From Duganella sp. Root1480D1 (GTDB lineage Bacteria > Pseudomonadota > Gammaproteobacteria > Burkholderiales > Burkholderiaceae_D): a stretch of 64,000 nt of DNA. Below are positions 1-9,346 of the stretch, in pieces. The stretch spans positions 558,001-622,000 of the forward strand of contig NZ_LMFZ01000012.1 in assembly GCF_001427305.1 (NCBI RefSeq), written 5' to 3'. The notes beneath the pieces were generated by a model. The model saw only the letters and a program-made list of their open reading frames with translations, did no database searches and was not told where the DNA came from. The translations under genes and the position numbers were made by a program. Numbering within the stretch: position 1 is the stretch's first letter; each line of letters starts with the position of its first letter.

Positions 1-451
1 CGAACTCCACTTCGCCGCGGGCGCGGAACATGCCGACGCCCAGCGTGCCGATAACGGCGGTCGTTTCGCCCACCTTGGCCAACGCCTGGCCGGTCCATAC
101 GGCGCAGGAAGTCTTGCCGTTGGTGCCGGTGACGGCCACGGTGAACATGTTCGCATCGGGCTGGCCATACCAGGCGTGCGCGATCGGGCCGGCCTGTTTC
201 TTCAAGCCCGCCACGGCGAGCTGCGGCACAGCATGAGCGGCATCCCAGGCGTAGCCGGTATCGTCGTACACCACGGCCGCGGCGCCGTTGGCAATTGCAG
301 CGGCAATGAAAGTACGGCCATCCTTGGCATCGCCAGGATAGGCAAAAAATACGTCGCCGGCCTTGACGCGGCGCGAGTCGGACGCCAGTTGCGCATTTGG
401 CGCAACTTCACGCATCCAGTTGATAATTTCTTGGTGGTTCATCGTAGTCAT
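1..451 (-). CDS. murE: UDP-N-acetylmuramoyl-L-alanyl-D-glutamate--2,6-diaminopimelate ligase (partial, N-terminal 150 residues)
   Basis: Cytoplasmic Mur ligase that adds meso-diaminopimelate to the peptidoglycan nucleotide precursor using ATP. Only the first 150 residues lie in the window; the gene runs off the left edge. The visible part has the N-terminal Mur domain (ASDSRRVKAGDVFFAYPG) and the ATP-binding P-loop GTNGKTS at about residues 109-115. The ATG at 451 directly follows the ftsI stop (TAA then ATG with no gap), so translation is probably coupled; an in-frame ATG at 442 is the alternative start. The order mraZ-rsmH-ftsL-ftsI-murE is the standard dcw cluster, which makes the assignment firm. 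Confidence 0.95.
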   Translation of the reverse strand, partial: MTTMNHQEIINWMREVAPNAQLASDSRRVKAGDVFFAYPGDAKDGRTFIAAAIANGAAAVVYDDTGYAWDAAHAVPQLAVAGLKKQAGPIAHAWYGQPDANMFTVAVTGTNGKTSCAVWTGQALAKVGETTAVIGTLGVGMFRARGEVEF

Positions 452-2239
452 TTACATGGCCTCCGGTCCGGTGTCCGCCGGCACCACGATTTCGGTGACG
501 TTGGAATCAGGAGGCACATTGGAGGCGCGCAATGCGTTGATTGCGACTGCCGCGAAAGTTGGTGCTGCGACCGAACCGCCAAAGTGGCCGTTCTGGGTCG
601 GTTCGTCGATCATGACTGCAATGATGAAGCGCGGCGCCGACATCGGCACCATGCCGACGAAGGAACCGATGTATTTGCGCGGCATCGCATAGCGGCCGTT
701 CTCCACCTTGTAGGCGGTGCCGGTCTTGCCGCCCACGCGGTAGCCCGGAATCTGCGCCTTCTTGGCAGTGCCGTCCTTGCCCGATACCACGGACTCCAGC
801 ATTTCGCGCATCTGCGCGGCGGTCTGCGGTTTGATGATCTGCTGGCCCAGCGGCTCTTTTTCCACCTTCTCAAACGACAAAGGAATGGTGTCACCATTCC
901 GGGCAAACATCATGTAAGAGCGCGCTAGCTGTATCAGCGACACCGAGATACCGTTACCGTAACTCATGGTCGCCTGCTCGATCGGCCGCCATGATTTATA
1001 GGGCCGCACCCTTCCCGCCACCGCCCCGGGGAAGCCCCACTTCGGTTGCTGGCCAAAGCCGACTTTTGTGAACATCTCCCACATTTCCTGGGACGGCATG
1101 CTAAGTGCGATTTTCGAGGTGCCGATGTTGGACGACATCTCGATAATCTGCGACACACTGATTACTCCGTGCGCCTTGGTATCGGAGATCGGACGGTCAA
1201 AGATCTGCAAGCGGCCGTTGCCGGTATCGATCAGCGTATTCGGTTTTACGCGGCCAGTGTCCAACGCCAGCGAAACCGTGATCGGCTTCAGCGTGGAACC
1301 CGGTTCAAAAGAGTCCGTCATCACGCGGTTGCGCAGCTGCGCACCGGTCAGGTTACGGCGGTCGTTCGGGTCGTAACTAGGGTAATTGGCCAGCGCCAGC
1401 ACCTCGCCGCTATGCACGTCCAGCACCACTGCGCCGCCAGCCTTGGCGCCGAAGTGCTCGACTGCGGACTTCAATTGGGTGTAGGCGATGTACTGGATCT
1501 TGCTGTCCACCGACAGCACGACATCCTTGCCGTTATGCGGCTCGACCTTGCCGCCAATGTCTTCCACGATGCGGCCGCGGCCATCCTTGATGACACGGCG
1601 CGAGCCCGGCTTGCCAACCAGGTTGGCCTGCTGTGCCAGTTCCATCGATTCCTGGCCCTTGTCGTCGACATTGGTGAAACCGACCAGGTGGGTCATCACC
1701 TCGCCTTGCGGATAGAAGCGCTTGTATTCAGGGCGAATATCCATTCCGTCCAGGTCCAGCGCCTTGATCTTGTCGGCCACCTCCACTTCGACCTGGCGTT
1801 TCAGGTAGACCAGGTTGCGATCGGAGTCCAGCTTCTTGCGCAGTTCGGACTCGCTCATTTCCAGCAAGCCGGCCAGGGCACGAAGTTTTTCTTTCGGCGC
1901 AGCCAGCAATTCCTCCGGCGCAGCCCAGATGGCGCGCACAGGGATGGACGAGGCCAGCACCTGGCCATTACGGTCGGTGATCTTGCCGCGCACTGCCGGC
2001 AGTTCCTGCGTGCGCTGGTAACGGTTTGCGCCTTCCTTCTGGAGGAATTGCGACTGGGTCGAAGTACCCTGCAACCAGACCGCACGCGCAGCCAGCGCGC
2101 CGAACGCGATAAACATCCCGAACAGCACGACGCGCGAGCGCCAGCTTGGCAGGCGCACCGCCAATACTGGGCTCTTGGAGAAGGCCACGCCCTGCGAGCG
2201 TGCCACGCGTGCCGTTCCGGTTCCGCCGCTGGAGCGCAT
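452..2239 (-). CDS. ftsI: Peptidoglycan D,D-transpeptidase FtsI (penicillin-binding protein 3)
   Basis: Septal peptidoglycan transpeptidase of the divisome, anchored in the inner membrane with its catalytic domain in the periplasm. An arginine-rich cytoplasmic tail is followed by one membrane segment (about residues 34-52, VVLFGMFIAFGALAARAVW), a PBP dimerisation domain, then the transpeptidase domain with the three active-site motifs: STLK (catalytic Ser near residue 314), SSN, and KTGTA near residue 503. About 595 residues is normal. I chose the ATG at 2239, which overlaps the ftsL stop (TGATG); a GTG one codon upstream is the alternative. Part of the dcw operon. Confidence 0.97.
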   Translation of the reverse strand: MRSSGGTGTARVARSQGVAFSKSPVLAVRLPSWRSRVVLFGMFIAFGALAARAVWLQGTSTQSQFLQKEGANRYQRTQELPAVRGKITDRNGQVLASSIPVRAIWAAPEELLAAPKEKLRALAGLLEMSESELRKKLDSDRNLVYLKRQVEVEVADKIKALDLDGMDIRPEYKRFYPQGEVMTHLVGFTNVDDKGQESMELAQQANLVGKPGSRRVIKDGRGRIVEDIGGKVEPHNGKDVVLSVDSKIQYIAYTQLKSAVEHFGAKAGGAVVLDVHSGEVLALANYPSYDPNDRRNLTGAQLRNRVMTDSFEPGSTLKPITVSLALDTGRVKPNTLIDTGNGRLQIFDRPISDTKAHGVISVSQIIEMSSNIGTSKIALSMPSQEMWEMFTKVGFGQQPKWGFPGAVAGRVRPYKSWRPIEQATMSYGNGISVSLIQLARSYMMFARNGDTIPLSFEKVEKEPLGQQIIKPQTAAQMREMLESVVSGKDGTAKKAQIPGYRVGGKTGTAYKVENGRYAMPRKYIGSFVGMVPMSAPRFIIAVMIDEPTQNGHFGGSVAAPTFAAVAINALRASNVPPDSNVTEIVVPADTGPEAM

Positions 2240-2511
2240 CACTTTTCGCCCTCCGTCAGGTATTGGGTGCGGTTCGGCGTGAGCTGGGTCATATTCAGTT
2301 CACGGCGTGCGATTTCTTCGATACGGGCGTGCTTGCCCAGCGTCGACTGGTCGAGCTGGAGCTGGGCCCACTCGGTATCGAGCTGGCGCGCCAGCGCTTC
2401 CGCACGTTCCTGCTCCACGAACAGGTGGCGAGCCTGGTATTGCGCGTTAACGGCCGACAGGCCGCAAGCGACCAGCAATGCCGTCAGCACGATGTTCACC
2501 TTGTTGCTCAT
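2239..2511 (-). CDS. ftsL: Cell division protein FtsL
   Basis: Small bitopic divisome protein that forms a complex with FtsB and FtsQ and helps to activate FtsWI. The 90 residues show a short cytoplasmic N-terminus, one membrane segment (about residues 7-22, [16 protein letters not shown]) and a periplasmic coiled-coil stretch rich in Glu, Gln and Leu. Sequence conservation in this family is weak, so the call rests on size, topology and its place between rsmH and ftsI. Its ATG overlaps the rsmH stop by four bases (ATGA) and its own stop overlaps the ftsI start. Confidence 0.93.
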   Translation of the reverse strand: MSNKVNIVLTALLVACGLSAVNAQYQARHLFVEQERAEALARQLDTEWAQLQLDQSTLGKHARIEEIARRELNMTQLTPNRTQYLTEGEK

Positions 2512-3473
2512 GGCACGCCTCCGCTTGAAGGCAGGCGCATGGCAACCCGCATCACGGCCGAACGGGCGCGCGGGTTTTCATCCACCTCTTTGTCGGACGG
2601 CTTGATGCGGGCCAGCAGTTTCAACTCCGGCTGCGGCAGGTCGGCCGCCTTGATCGGCAGGCGCCGGTCCGGCTGCTCCACCTTGGCCTTGGAAGCGAGG
2701 AACTGCTTGACCATGCGGTCTTCCAGCGAATGGAAGCTGATGATGGCCAGGATGCCGCCCGGTTTCAGGGCGTCGAATGCCTGGCTCAGGGCCGATTCGA
2801 GGTCCTCAAGCTCTTTATTGACGAAAATCCGGATAGCCTGAAAGGTGCGGGTGGCCGGATCTTTGCCCTTCTCGCGAGTCTTGACCGCGCCTGCCACGAT
2901 ACCGGCAAGCTGTCGTGTGCTTGAAATTGGCTCGACTGCCCGGCGAGCAACAATCGCCTTTGCAATCTGAAAAGCAAACCGTTCTTCCCCATAATCCCTT
3001 ATCACCTTTTCCAGTGTTTTTTCTGATTCCGTGGCCAGCCACTCGGCAGCGGAGATACCACGCGTGGTATCCATGCGCATGTCGAGCGGGCCATCGTTGC
3101 GGAAGCTGAAGCCGCGCGCAGCATCGTCTACTTGTGGTGACGAGATGCCGAGGTCCAGCAAAATGCCGTCGACGGCGGGAATGCCGCGTTCGGCCAGCGC
3201 ATCCGCCATGGTGGCGAAGCTGTCGTGCACGATGGTGAAACGCGCATCGTCGATGGTTTCGGCGTTGGCGATAGCTTGCAGGTCTTTGTCGAAGGCGATC
3301 AGGCGGGCTTCCGGGCCCAGCCGGGACAGGATCAAGCGGCTGTGGCCGCCGCGGCCGAAGGTGCCATCTATATAGATGCCGTTGGCGCGCGCGCCGGCCA
3401 GGTCGAGCGCATCCACCGCTTCATCTAACAGCACCGTGCGATGCTGGAACTCTGGCACCGAGGTCGTCGTCAT
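2508..3473 (-). CDS. rsmH: 16S rRNA (cytosine(1402)-N(4))-methyltransferase RsmH (MraW)
   Basis: S-adenosylmethionine-dependent enzyme that methylates N4 of C1402 in the 30S P site. The 321 residues match the family length. The SAM-binding loop [10 protein letters not shown] lies at about residues 36-45, followed by the characteristic [19 protein letters not shown] and [15 protein letters not shown] motifs. The ATG at 3473 follows mraZ closely (13-bp gap), and the stop overlaps ftsL by four bases. It is the second gene of the dcw operon. Confidence 0.97.
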   Translation of the reverse strand: MTTTSVPEFQHRTVLLDEAVDALDLAGARANGIYIDGTFGRGGHSRLILSRLGPEARLIAFDKDLQAIANAETIDDARFTIVHDSFATMADALAERGIPAVDGILLDLGISSPQVDDAARGFSFRNDGPLDMRMDTTRGISAAEWLATESEKTLEKVIRDYGEERFAFQIAKAIVARRAVEPISSTRQLAGIVAGAVKTREKGKDPATRTFQAIRIFVNKELEDLESALSQAFDALKPGGILAIISFHSLEDRMVKQFLASKAKVEQPDRRLPIKAADLPQPELKLLARIKPSDKEVDENPRARSAVMRVAMRLPSSGGVP

Positions 3474-3486
3474 ATTGAACCGGGCC

Positions 3487-3915
3487 TCAGAAGGAGAAAT
3501 CGGACAGGGTATCGGGCATGCCTACCTCGATGGTGGCTTGCTCGTTTTCGGCGCGCTTGACCGGATCCCAGATCTCGAAGTGGGTCAGCATGCCGGACAG
3601 CACGACTTCGCGGCCAAGGCCGACGGCGTCGCGCAATTCAGGGGCAACCAGGATGCGGCCGGCGGAATCCATCTCGACGTCGGCGGCATTGCCCAGCAGG
3701 ATGCGCTGCCAGCCGCGGGCCGACATCGGCCACGAAGCGATCTGGTCGCGCTTGGCTTCCCAGACGTGGCGCGGGTACATCAACAGGCAGCCGTCCGGGT
3801 GTTTGGTAAGCGTGAGCCGTCCTTCGCACTGGATCATCAGTGCGTCACGATGCTTGGCCGGGATGGACATCCTGCCTTTCGCATCTAATGTGATCGCGGA
3901 CGCGCCTTGGAACAC
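3487..3915 (-). CDS. mraZ: Transcriptional regulator MraZ
   Basis: DNA-binding autorepressor of the dcw cluster with two SpoVT/AbrB-like domains. The protein begins [24 protein letters not shown], typical of the family, and its 142 residues fit the usual 140-150. The first codon is GTG (3915-3913), which keeps the conserved MFQG start. It is the first gene of the operon. About 20 bases upstream of the start lies a run of GTG-type boxes with 10-bp spacing that it most likely binds (annotated separately), so the cluster is probably autoregulated. Confidence 0.96.
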   Translation of the reverse strand: MFQGASAITLDAKGRMSIPAKHRDALMIQCEGRLTLTKHPDGCLLMYPRHVWEAKRDQIASWPMSARGWQRILLGNAADVEMDSAGRILVAPELRDAVGLGREVVLSGMLTHFEIWDPVKRAENEQATIEVGMPDTLSDFSF

Positions 3916-3937
3916 GACTTAACCTTATCTAAAAAAT

Positions 3938-3972
3938 CCCACAAAACTACACTTTTTCACACTATCGCCCAC
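3938..3972 (-). promoter_or_regulatory. MraZ operator: four GTGGG-like boxes with exact 10-bp period
   Basis: Read on the minus strand the sequence holds GTGGG (3972-3968), GTGTG (3962-3958), GTGTA (3952-3948) and GTGGG (3942-3938), each starting ten bases after the last. Known MraZ operators are three or four TGGG-type repeats separated by five bases, which is the same geometry. The first box overlaps the -10 hexamer, as expected for repression. Confidence 0.85.
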
Positions 3973-3999
3973 TTTAGAGGATGCTCACAAGGTGGTCAA
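3971..3999 (-). promoter_or_regulatory. Sigma70-type promoter of the mraZ/dcw operon
   Basis: On the minus strand TTGACC (3999-3994) is followed after 17 bases by TAAAGT (3976-3971). This is a good -35/-10 pair at the right distance upstream of the mraZ GTG and abuts the MraZ boxes. Positions are read from sequence; the start site itself is inferred. Confidence 0.75.
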
Positions 4000-4297
4000 G
4001 CGATTTTCCCAAGCAAAAACAGCGATTTGTCCAATGAAATTAAGGACTTAGCGGCATTCCTTGAGAAATAGCCGAGATAAAAACCATTGAGAAATTAGGG
4101 ACTTATGAAAGATAGTGAAAGTGCTACTTCACGTGCAGAGGTGGCCAAACGCGCAGAAAATGACTAAAAATAAATTTGCAAATCGGCGTTTGCTTGTCTT
4201 AAGGCAAGGACACTTGATCAATTTAACAACAAGTGCCGCAGACCCGCAATGGCGGGAGAATGAAGCCTGCCGCGCCTTGCGCGCGATCTGTACCCTC
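4000..4297. other. Intergenic stretch with no recognised gene
   Basis: About 300 bases between the dcw promoter and the collagenase terminator, somewhat AT-richer than the neighbouring genes. The short reading frames here lack a convincing ribosome binding site, family motif or coding bias, so I call none. Confidence 0.6.
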
Positions 4298-4332
4298 AAA
4301 AAAACATGCCGCCCAGTGTGGACTGGGCGGCA
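4298..4332 (-). terminator. Rho-independent terminator of the collagenase gene
   Basis: On the minus strand a perfect 10-bp stem, TGCCGCCCAG with a six-base loop and CTGGGCGGCA (4332-4307), is followed by a run of seven T (4304-4298). It lies about 60 bases after the collagenase stop and insulates the dcw promoter. Confidence 0.88.
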
Positions 4333-4392
4333 ACTTGTATAGACAAATGGCGATGCCGCCGCTTGCCTACATTATACGGCTTGAGACACTTG

Positions 4393-6615
4393 TCACTCGT
4401 AAGTGACGCCTACCGTGACGCCGCTGAACGGCTGTTTCGCTTCCAGCGTGATGTAATACCACTGGTTGGCCACCGGGCTTGCGATGCTGATATTTTCAGC
4501 ATTGCCGGCATTGGTGGAAGCGTAATCAAAGGAGGTGGTGCTCGGATAGCGGTTCAGGGCCACGTACATGTCCATATTGCCGCTGCCGCCCGCACTCATG
4601 ATCTTCACGTTCCTGGCGCCGGCCGGCACGATCAGGTGCAGGTAGGTGCGCGAACCGGACGACAGGTTGCGGATGGCGCAGTTCTTGCCAAGGTAGGTCG
4701 GCGAAGCCTGGCCGCTGCAAGTTGGCAGGTTCGACACGCTGTCCGGCATTGGCGGTTCGCCGGCCGTGGTGGCCGCGTCGGCCCAGGCCGTGAACTCGTT
4801 GTCGTAGCGGGTGCCGATGTCGCGCATGAAGTCGTTGTAGCGCGCGTAATCGCCAACACGGAACTTGGCCAGCACCTGGTCCACGTCGGAACGATGGCGC
4901 TCCATCATGAAGCGGGTCGCCATATAGCCCCAGCGGTAGGCACGGTCCTGGTAGTCCGCCATCGAATACGTATTGCCGAAGATGTCGCTCAGGCGGTACT
5001 TGCGGCTGCGCGCCATGTCGATTGCCGGCTGGTTGTTATTCTTCAGCGACAGGTATTCCGCGACGCCTTCGATCCACCACACGGTCGGCACGGAAGTGCC
5101 CTGGCCGAAATCGCCGTACATGTCGAAGCGGCCGTCGATGTAGTGCACGAATTCGTGCTCCAGGTTCCACACCTTGAAGGTTGGGCGCAGCCACGAAGCC
5201 TCGTGGGCGATGAAGCGCGCCTGGTTGCCGACCACGGAAGGATCGCCCTCCAGGTACATGCCGCCGTTGTTGGTGTCGATGCCGTAGATTACGCCAGCGT
5301 ACTTGCTGTAGTTGGTGTAGTCGTCGAATACCACCAGCTCCAGCGCGGTGTTGTTGTCATGCGCAACCGGAGTGCGGTTGGTCTGCAGCATGGTGTGGGC
5401 ATAGCCCTCTTCCGTCGCCAGTGCGGAGCAGATTTCCTGCACCTGGGCCTGGGTTACGTCCTGTGCGCGCAGGCGCAGGGTCGGGCTGCAGTTGTAGCTG
5501 GTCTTCAGCACCGCATTGGCCAACTGGTCTTCGTAATTGCACACGCCGTACTGGGAGCAATTGCCGCTGTCGTAGTACTTCACGGCCTGCGCAGCTGCCA
5601 GCCACATGCCGCTGTCGGCGCCCAGCATGGTGCTGCTGTTCAGGGTGTTTTGCACCATCGGCTTGACCTGCGGTTTCAGCCCGGCGTACTGCATGAAGCG
5701 GAAGGTCTCGTTCGCCGCATCGGTCAACTGGTAGCCGGCATTGGAATTCAGCAGCGCCGCCTTGTTGTTGGTGATGAAGGTGTACAGCGTGTTGGCGTAG
5801 GAGATATCGTTCGACAGCGTGGTGCCGACATCAGGCGAAGTATGGCCGCGGAACAGCACGGTCAGCGCGCCGGTCATGCCGCCACCGGCACTGTCCTGCT
5901 TCAGCGCTTCCGCTTCCGTCGCCGAGGACGAGGTATTGGTGAAGCGCGCCACGGTAGCTTTCGCATCCGGCAGGAACTGCACCTCGTCGTGCATATTGGT
6001 GACCAGCTTCCAGGTTTCGCCTGCGGTGGTTGGCGCCACGGAGTTGTTGGCGTACAGGGCACTGCCGCGCACCAGGCCGTGGATGGCCGTGCGCAGCGGT
6101 GCGCGTACCGATTCGGTCAGCGCCGGAATGGTGCCGCCGCTGGCCTGGTAGTAGCCGGCGCGCAGGTAAAGCACCAGGTTCACCAGCTTCATGTTGGAGC
6201 CGTTGTAGCTGGCTGCCTCGCTGGCCAGGCGGCTGGCGACAGCGCTCACGTTAGCGCTGGAATAGATGCTGGTGGCCAGCGCCGGCGCAGCGGAGAACAG
6301 CGGATAAGTGCACTCGTAGTCCGGCAATGTAGCCACGTATTCGGCCAGTGCTGCGCCGCTGTAGCTGGCCAGGGTATTCATGTCCTTGCACTGCGGCGTT
6401 GCGGACATTGGCGCCATGCTGGTTTTCAGGCTGCGCGGCATCAGGTCATTGCGCGGCTTGCGCGTTGGCGCCAGGTCGTACTTGCTTTGCTCCAGCGTGG
6501 GCGGCAGGGATTGCCGCTGGTGCGGCGCGGGCGGCTGGTGCAGCTTGTTACCGCTATCCGCATGCGCTTGCGCGGCGAGCAGCAGGGCTGCTGCGCCGAT
6601 TGCTTTCAACATCAT
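4393..6615 (-). CDS. M9 family secreted collagenase (microbial collagenase-type metalloprotease)
   Basis: Secreted zinc protease of the Vibrio-type collagenase family. The chosen ATG (6615) follows a good ribosome binding site (GAGGTGG) and begins a clear signal peptide, MMLKAIGAAALLLAAQAHA; an upstream in-frame ATG at 6681 would add 22 residues that are not signal-like. After a long M9 N-terminal region the zinc motif HEFVHY appears at about residue 485, followed by the downstream EGVAEY segment that supplies the third ligand in gluzincins. The C-terminus (from about residue 630) looks like a bacterial pre-peptidase C-terminal (PPC) beta domain. About 740 residues. It has its own terminator and stands alone. 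The exact substrate (collagen, gelatin or another protein) is not shown by sequence. Confidence 0.88.
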   Translation of the reverse strand: MMLKAIGAAALLLAAQAHADSGNKLHQPPAPHQRQSLPPTLEQSKYDLAPTRKPRNDLMPRSLKTSMAPMSATPQCKDMNTLASYSGAALAEYVATLPDYECTYPLFSAAPALATSIYSSANVSAVASRLASEAASYNGSNMKLVNLVLYLRAGYYQASGGTIPALTESVRAPLRTAIHGLVRGSALYANNSVAPTTAGETWKLVTNMHDEVQFLPDAKATVARFTNTSSSATEAEALKQDSAGGGMTGALTVLFRGHTSPDVGTTLSNDISYANTLYTFITNNKAALLNSNAGYQLTDAANETFRFMQYAGLKPQVKPMVQNTLNSSTMLGADSGMWLAAAQAVKYYDSGNCSQYGVCNYEDQLANAVLKTSYNCSPTLRLRAQDVTQAQVQEICSALATEEGYAHTMLQTNRTPVAHDNNTALELVVFDDYTNYSKYAGVIYGIDTNNGGMYLEGDPSVVGNQARFIAHEASWLRPTFKVWNLEHEFVHYIDGRFDMYGDFGQGTSVPTVWWIEGVAEYLSLKNNNQPAIDMARSRKYRLSDIFGNTYSMADYQDRAYRWGYMATRFMMERHRSDVDQVLAKFRVGDYARYNDFMRDIGTRYDNEFTAWADAATTAGEPPMPDSVSNLPTCSGQASPTYLGKNCAIRNLSSGSRTYLHLIVPAGARNVKIMSAGGSGNMDMYVALNRYPSTTSFDYASTNAGNAENISIASPVANQWYYITLEAKQPFSGVTVGVTYE

Positions 6616-6712
6616 GTCTCCACCTCTTCTGTTATGTAATGGGAGCGCCCATGCTAACGAGGAGAGGTGGCACGATTTCAAGCGTGCGCGCCGTTATGGT
6701 GATTTCGCCGAT

Positions 6713-7486
6713 TCAGCTAACGTGAACTGCACAGGCGATGGACGAAAAAGCCACAGGTGGACGCGAGCCGGAACCGGTGCGGAACTGGCTTGGCGTATAA
6801 CCCGTCATCGATTTGAACTGGCGGCTGAAGGCGCTATGGTCGGTGTAGCCGCATTCGCGCGCAATGTCGGCAATGCTGCGGCCCGGGTAGGCCTCGATCA
6901 GCGCCAGCGCGCCTTCCAGCCGCGATTGCAGCAGCAGCTGGCGCGGGCTGTAGTGGAACACTTTCTGGAACAGGCGCTCCACGCGCGCCAGCGACAAGCC
7001 TTCCTCGCGCGCCAGGTCGGCCAGGTTCAGTTGCATGTGGAAGTTCTCGCGGATGCGCTGCGCGATGCGCGCCACCTGGCGGTACACCGGGTGCTGTTCG
7101 TCGACCAGGCCCAGGTCATGCGAGGTGCCGACCAGGCCCACGATGTCGCCTTGCTCGTTGCGCAGCGGGGCCTTATGGGTCAGGCACCAGCCGCGGCGGC
7201 GGTTCGGGTACAGGTGCAGTTCCAGGTGCTTCTCGATGGTGGCGCCCATGTCGATCACCTGCCGGTCCTGTGCCTCATAGGCTGCGGCCAGCGGGCGCGG
7301 ATGCACGTCCATCACGGTCTTACCGAGGATATCGGACTTGTTGCGCAAGCCGCAGCGGCGGGCCAGCGTATTGTTGACGGCCACATAGCGGCCATCGCGA
7401 TCCTTCACAAAGAAGGCTACTTCGGTCATCGCGTCGAACAGTTTCTCGATCGCGTCCAACTCCACGTTCCAAGGACGGTCCGTCAT
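6713..7486 (-). CDS. PAS domain-containing AraC-family transcriptional regulator
   Basis: About 257 residues: an N-terminal PAS-like sensor (about residues 10-125; [23 protein letters not shown], then [10 protein letters not shown]) joined to a C-terminal AraC/XylS double helix-turn-helix (about 150-240; [57 protein letters not shown]). The ATG at 7486 overlaps the glpK stop by four bases (ATGA), so I prefer it over the in-frame upstream ATGs at 7501 and 7531. The coupling to glycerol kinase suggests that it regulates glycerol use or senses the metabolic state that follows from it; the ligand of the PAS domain is unknown. Confidence 0.88.
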   Translation of the reverse strand: MTDRPWNVELDAIEKLFDAMTEVAFFVKDRDGRYVAVNNTLARRCGLRNKSDILGKTVMDVHPRPLAAAYEAQDRQVIDMGATIEKHLELHLYPNRRRGWCLTHKAPLRNEQGDIVGLVGTSHDLGLVDEQHPVYRQVARIAQRIRENFHMQLNLADLAREEGLSLARVERLFQKVFHYSPRQLLLQSRLEGALALIEAYPGRSIADIARECGYTDHSAFSRQFKSMTGYTPSQFRTGSGSRPPVAFSSIACAVHVS

Positions 7487-8967
7487 AAAGGTGTCTCCCA
7501 TGCTTTGGCGCGCTCTGTGGCGCGATTCCATTTTGCCAGCAACTCGGCCCGCTGGTCATCCCCCATCGCTGGAGTGAAGCGGCGCTCGCAGGCCCACTGC
7601 GTGGCGATTTCTTCCTGCGATTCCCAGAAACCGACAGCCAGGCCGGCCAGGTAGGCGGCGCCCAGCGCCGTGGTTTCCGTCACCTTCGGACGCAGCACGG
7701 GCACGCCCAGCAAGTCGGACTGGAACTGCATCAGCATGTCGTTGCGGGCGGCGCCGCCGTCGGCGCGCACTTCCGTCACCGGCATCGAGGCATCCTTCTG
7801 CATGGCGGCCAGCAATTCGGCGCTCTGGTAGGCGATCGATTCCACGGCAGCGCGCGCGATGTGCGCCTTGTTGCTGCCGCGCGTCAGGCCAACGATGGTG
7901 CCGCGCGCATAGGGATCCCAGTGCGGCGCGCCAAGTCCGACGAAGGCCGGCACCAGGAATACGCCGCCGCTGTCCGGCACGCTGTTGGCCAGCGCTTCCA
8001 CGTCGCTCGACTGCTGGATGATGCCCAGGCCGTCGCGCAGCCACTGCACGGTGGCGCCGCCCATGAAGACCGAGCCTTCCAGCATGTAATCCGTCGCGCC
8101 GTCGACGCGCCAGCCTACCGTGGAGAGCAGGCGGTTGTGCGAGGTGCGCGGCTGGCGGCCGGCGTGCATCAGCATGAAGCATCCGGTGCCGTAGGTGTTC
8201 TTCACCATGCCAGGCTGGTGGCAAGCCTGGCCGAAAGTGGCGGCTTGCTGATCGCCGGCGATACCCGCCACCGGGATCGCATGGCCGAACAAGGCTTCAC
8301 GCGTGGCGCCTATTTCCTCGCTGGAGGAAACCACCTGGGGCAGCATGGCTTCCGGGACGTCGAACAGCTGCAGCAAGTCCGCGTCCCAGCGCATCAGGTG
8401 GATATTGAACAGCATGGTGCGCGAGGCGTTCGACACGTCGGTGACGTGCACGCCGCACAGCTTCCAGGCCAGCCAGGAATCGATGGTGCCAAAGCAAAGG
8501 GCTCCCTTGCGCGCACGTTCGCGCGCACCGGGCACGTGGTCCAGGATCCATTTGACCTTGGTGGCGGAGAAATAGGCGTCCAGCTCAAGGCCGGTCGCTT
8601 CGCAGATCATTTTCGCCTTGCCGGCGGCGCGCAGCTCTTCGCAGTAGTCGGCAGTGCGGCGGTCCTGCCACACGATGGCGGGCGCGATAGGCTCGCCGGT
8701 CTTGCGGTCCCACACCACGGTGGTTTCGCGCTGGTTGGTGATGCCGATGGCACGCACCTTTTTTACGTCGAAGTCCTGCAGGACCTTGCGGGCGACGGTG
8801 ATCTGGCTGTTCCAGATTTCGTTGGGATCGTGTTCAACCCAGCCAGGCTGGGGGAAGTGCTGGGGAAATTCCTGCGCCGCGCATCCTGCGATTTTTCCTT
8901 CGTGGTCGAACAGGATGGCGCGTGAACTGGTTGTGCCCTGGTCCAGGGCGAGGATGTATTGAGTCAT
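7483..8967 (-). CDS. glpK: Glycerol kinase
   Basis: FGGY-family kinase that converts glycerol and ATP to glycerol 3-phosphate in the cytosol. The 494 residues have the usual length, with the N-terminal ATPase motif [15 protein letters not shown], the substrate segment [13 protein letters not shown], and [22 protein letters not shown]. No glpF, glpD or glpR lies in the window. The gene begins only 16 bases after the 3' end of the RNase P RNA, with a GAGAG ribosome binding site squeezed into that gap, and no terminator separates them. Its stop overlaps the start of the PAS-AraC regulator. Confidence 0.97.
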   Translation of the reverse strand: MTQYILALDQGTTSSRAILFDHEGKIAGCAAQEFPQHFPQPGWVEHDPNEIWNSQITVARKVLQDFDVKKVRAIGITNQRETTVVWDRKTGEPIAPAIVWQDRRTADYCEELRAAGKAKMICEATGLELDAYFSATKVKWILDHVPGARERARKGALCFGTIDSWLAWKLCGVHVTDVSNASRTMLFNIHLMRWDADLLQLFDVPEAMLPQVVSSSEEIGATREALFGHAIPVAGIAGDQQAATFGQACHQPGMVKNTYGTGCFMLMHAGRQPRTSHNRLLSTVGWRVDGATDYMLEGSVFMGGATVQWLRDGLGIIQQSSDVEALANSVPDSGGVFLVPAFVGLGAPHWDPYARGTIVGLTRGSNKAHIARAAVESIAYQSAELLAAMQKDASMPVTEVRADGGAARNDMLMQFQSDLLGVPVLRPKVTETTALGAAYLAGLAVGFWESQEEIATQWACERRFTPAMGDDQRAELLAKWNRATERAKAWETPL

Positions 8968-8980
8968 CTCTCAAGAATTA

Positions 8981-9315
8981 GTTGAAGCAAGCCGATAGGC
9001 CGGATTTTGTTACGGCACCCGAAGGTGCTATGACAGCCATTCCTCTAGGCGACGGATTACTCCGCCGCTCAAGCTTTCTACCCGCACGCTCCGCGAGCAA
9101 CATCATCGCGTGCCTATTTGAAATTGCACCAGGTGGAGGTTACCGCGTTTCACCGTAACTTAATACGCTCGTCTCTGTGGCCCTATTCCTCGCCTTATAC
9201 CATTGCTGGCTTTCAGCGGACGGCCGTTAACCGTCACCCCGCTCTGTGGAGTCCGGACCTTCCTCCCGCCCATGTCTTGCGACATGAGCCAGCGGCTGTC
9301 TGGCTTGCTTCGGGC
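8981..9315 (-). ncRNA. rnpB: RNase P RNA component (bacterial class A)
   Basis: Ribozyme subunit that cleaves tRNA 5' leaders. On the minus strand the molecule opens with GAAGCAAGCC (9311-9302) and closes with GGCUUGCUUC (8993-8984), a perfect 10-bp P1 helix. In between are the universal RNase P signatures GAGGAAGGTCCGGACTCC near the 5' end, the conserved AGAGGAATGGCTGTCAT segment and the 3' ACAAAATCCGGCCTATCGGC. About 330 nt is normal for class A. End positions are estimated to within a few bases from the P1 helix. Confidence 0.97.
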
Positions 9316-9318
9316 GAT

Positions 9319-9346
9319 ATTCTACATTATTTACTGCCGGGGTCAG
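9319..9346 (-). promoter_or_regulatory. Probable sigma70 promoter of rnpB
   Basis: On the minus strand TAGAAT (9324-9319) lies about seven bases before the predicted RNA 5' end, with CTGACC (9346-9341) 16 bases upstream as a modest -35 box. The -35 box is part of the REP-like palindrome at 9339-9397. Confidence 0.6.

Noticed and set aside
1046..2605. 519-residue plus-strand open frame opposite ftsI and ftsL
   Set aside because: Shadow of high-GC coding sequence; the minus-strand genes have complete motifs and the antisense product is rich in Arg, His and Gln with no family features.
4115..4342. 75-residue plus-strand open frame between mraZ and the collagenase gene
   Set aside because: No ribosome binding site, no family motif, and it runs through the collagenase terminator hairpin.
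4306..6639. 777-residue plus-strand open frame opposite the collagenase
   Set aside because: Antisense shadow; the minus strand has signal peptide, HExxH and a terminator.
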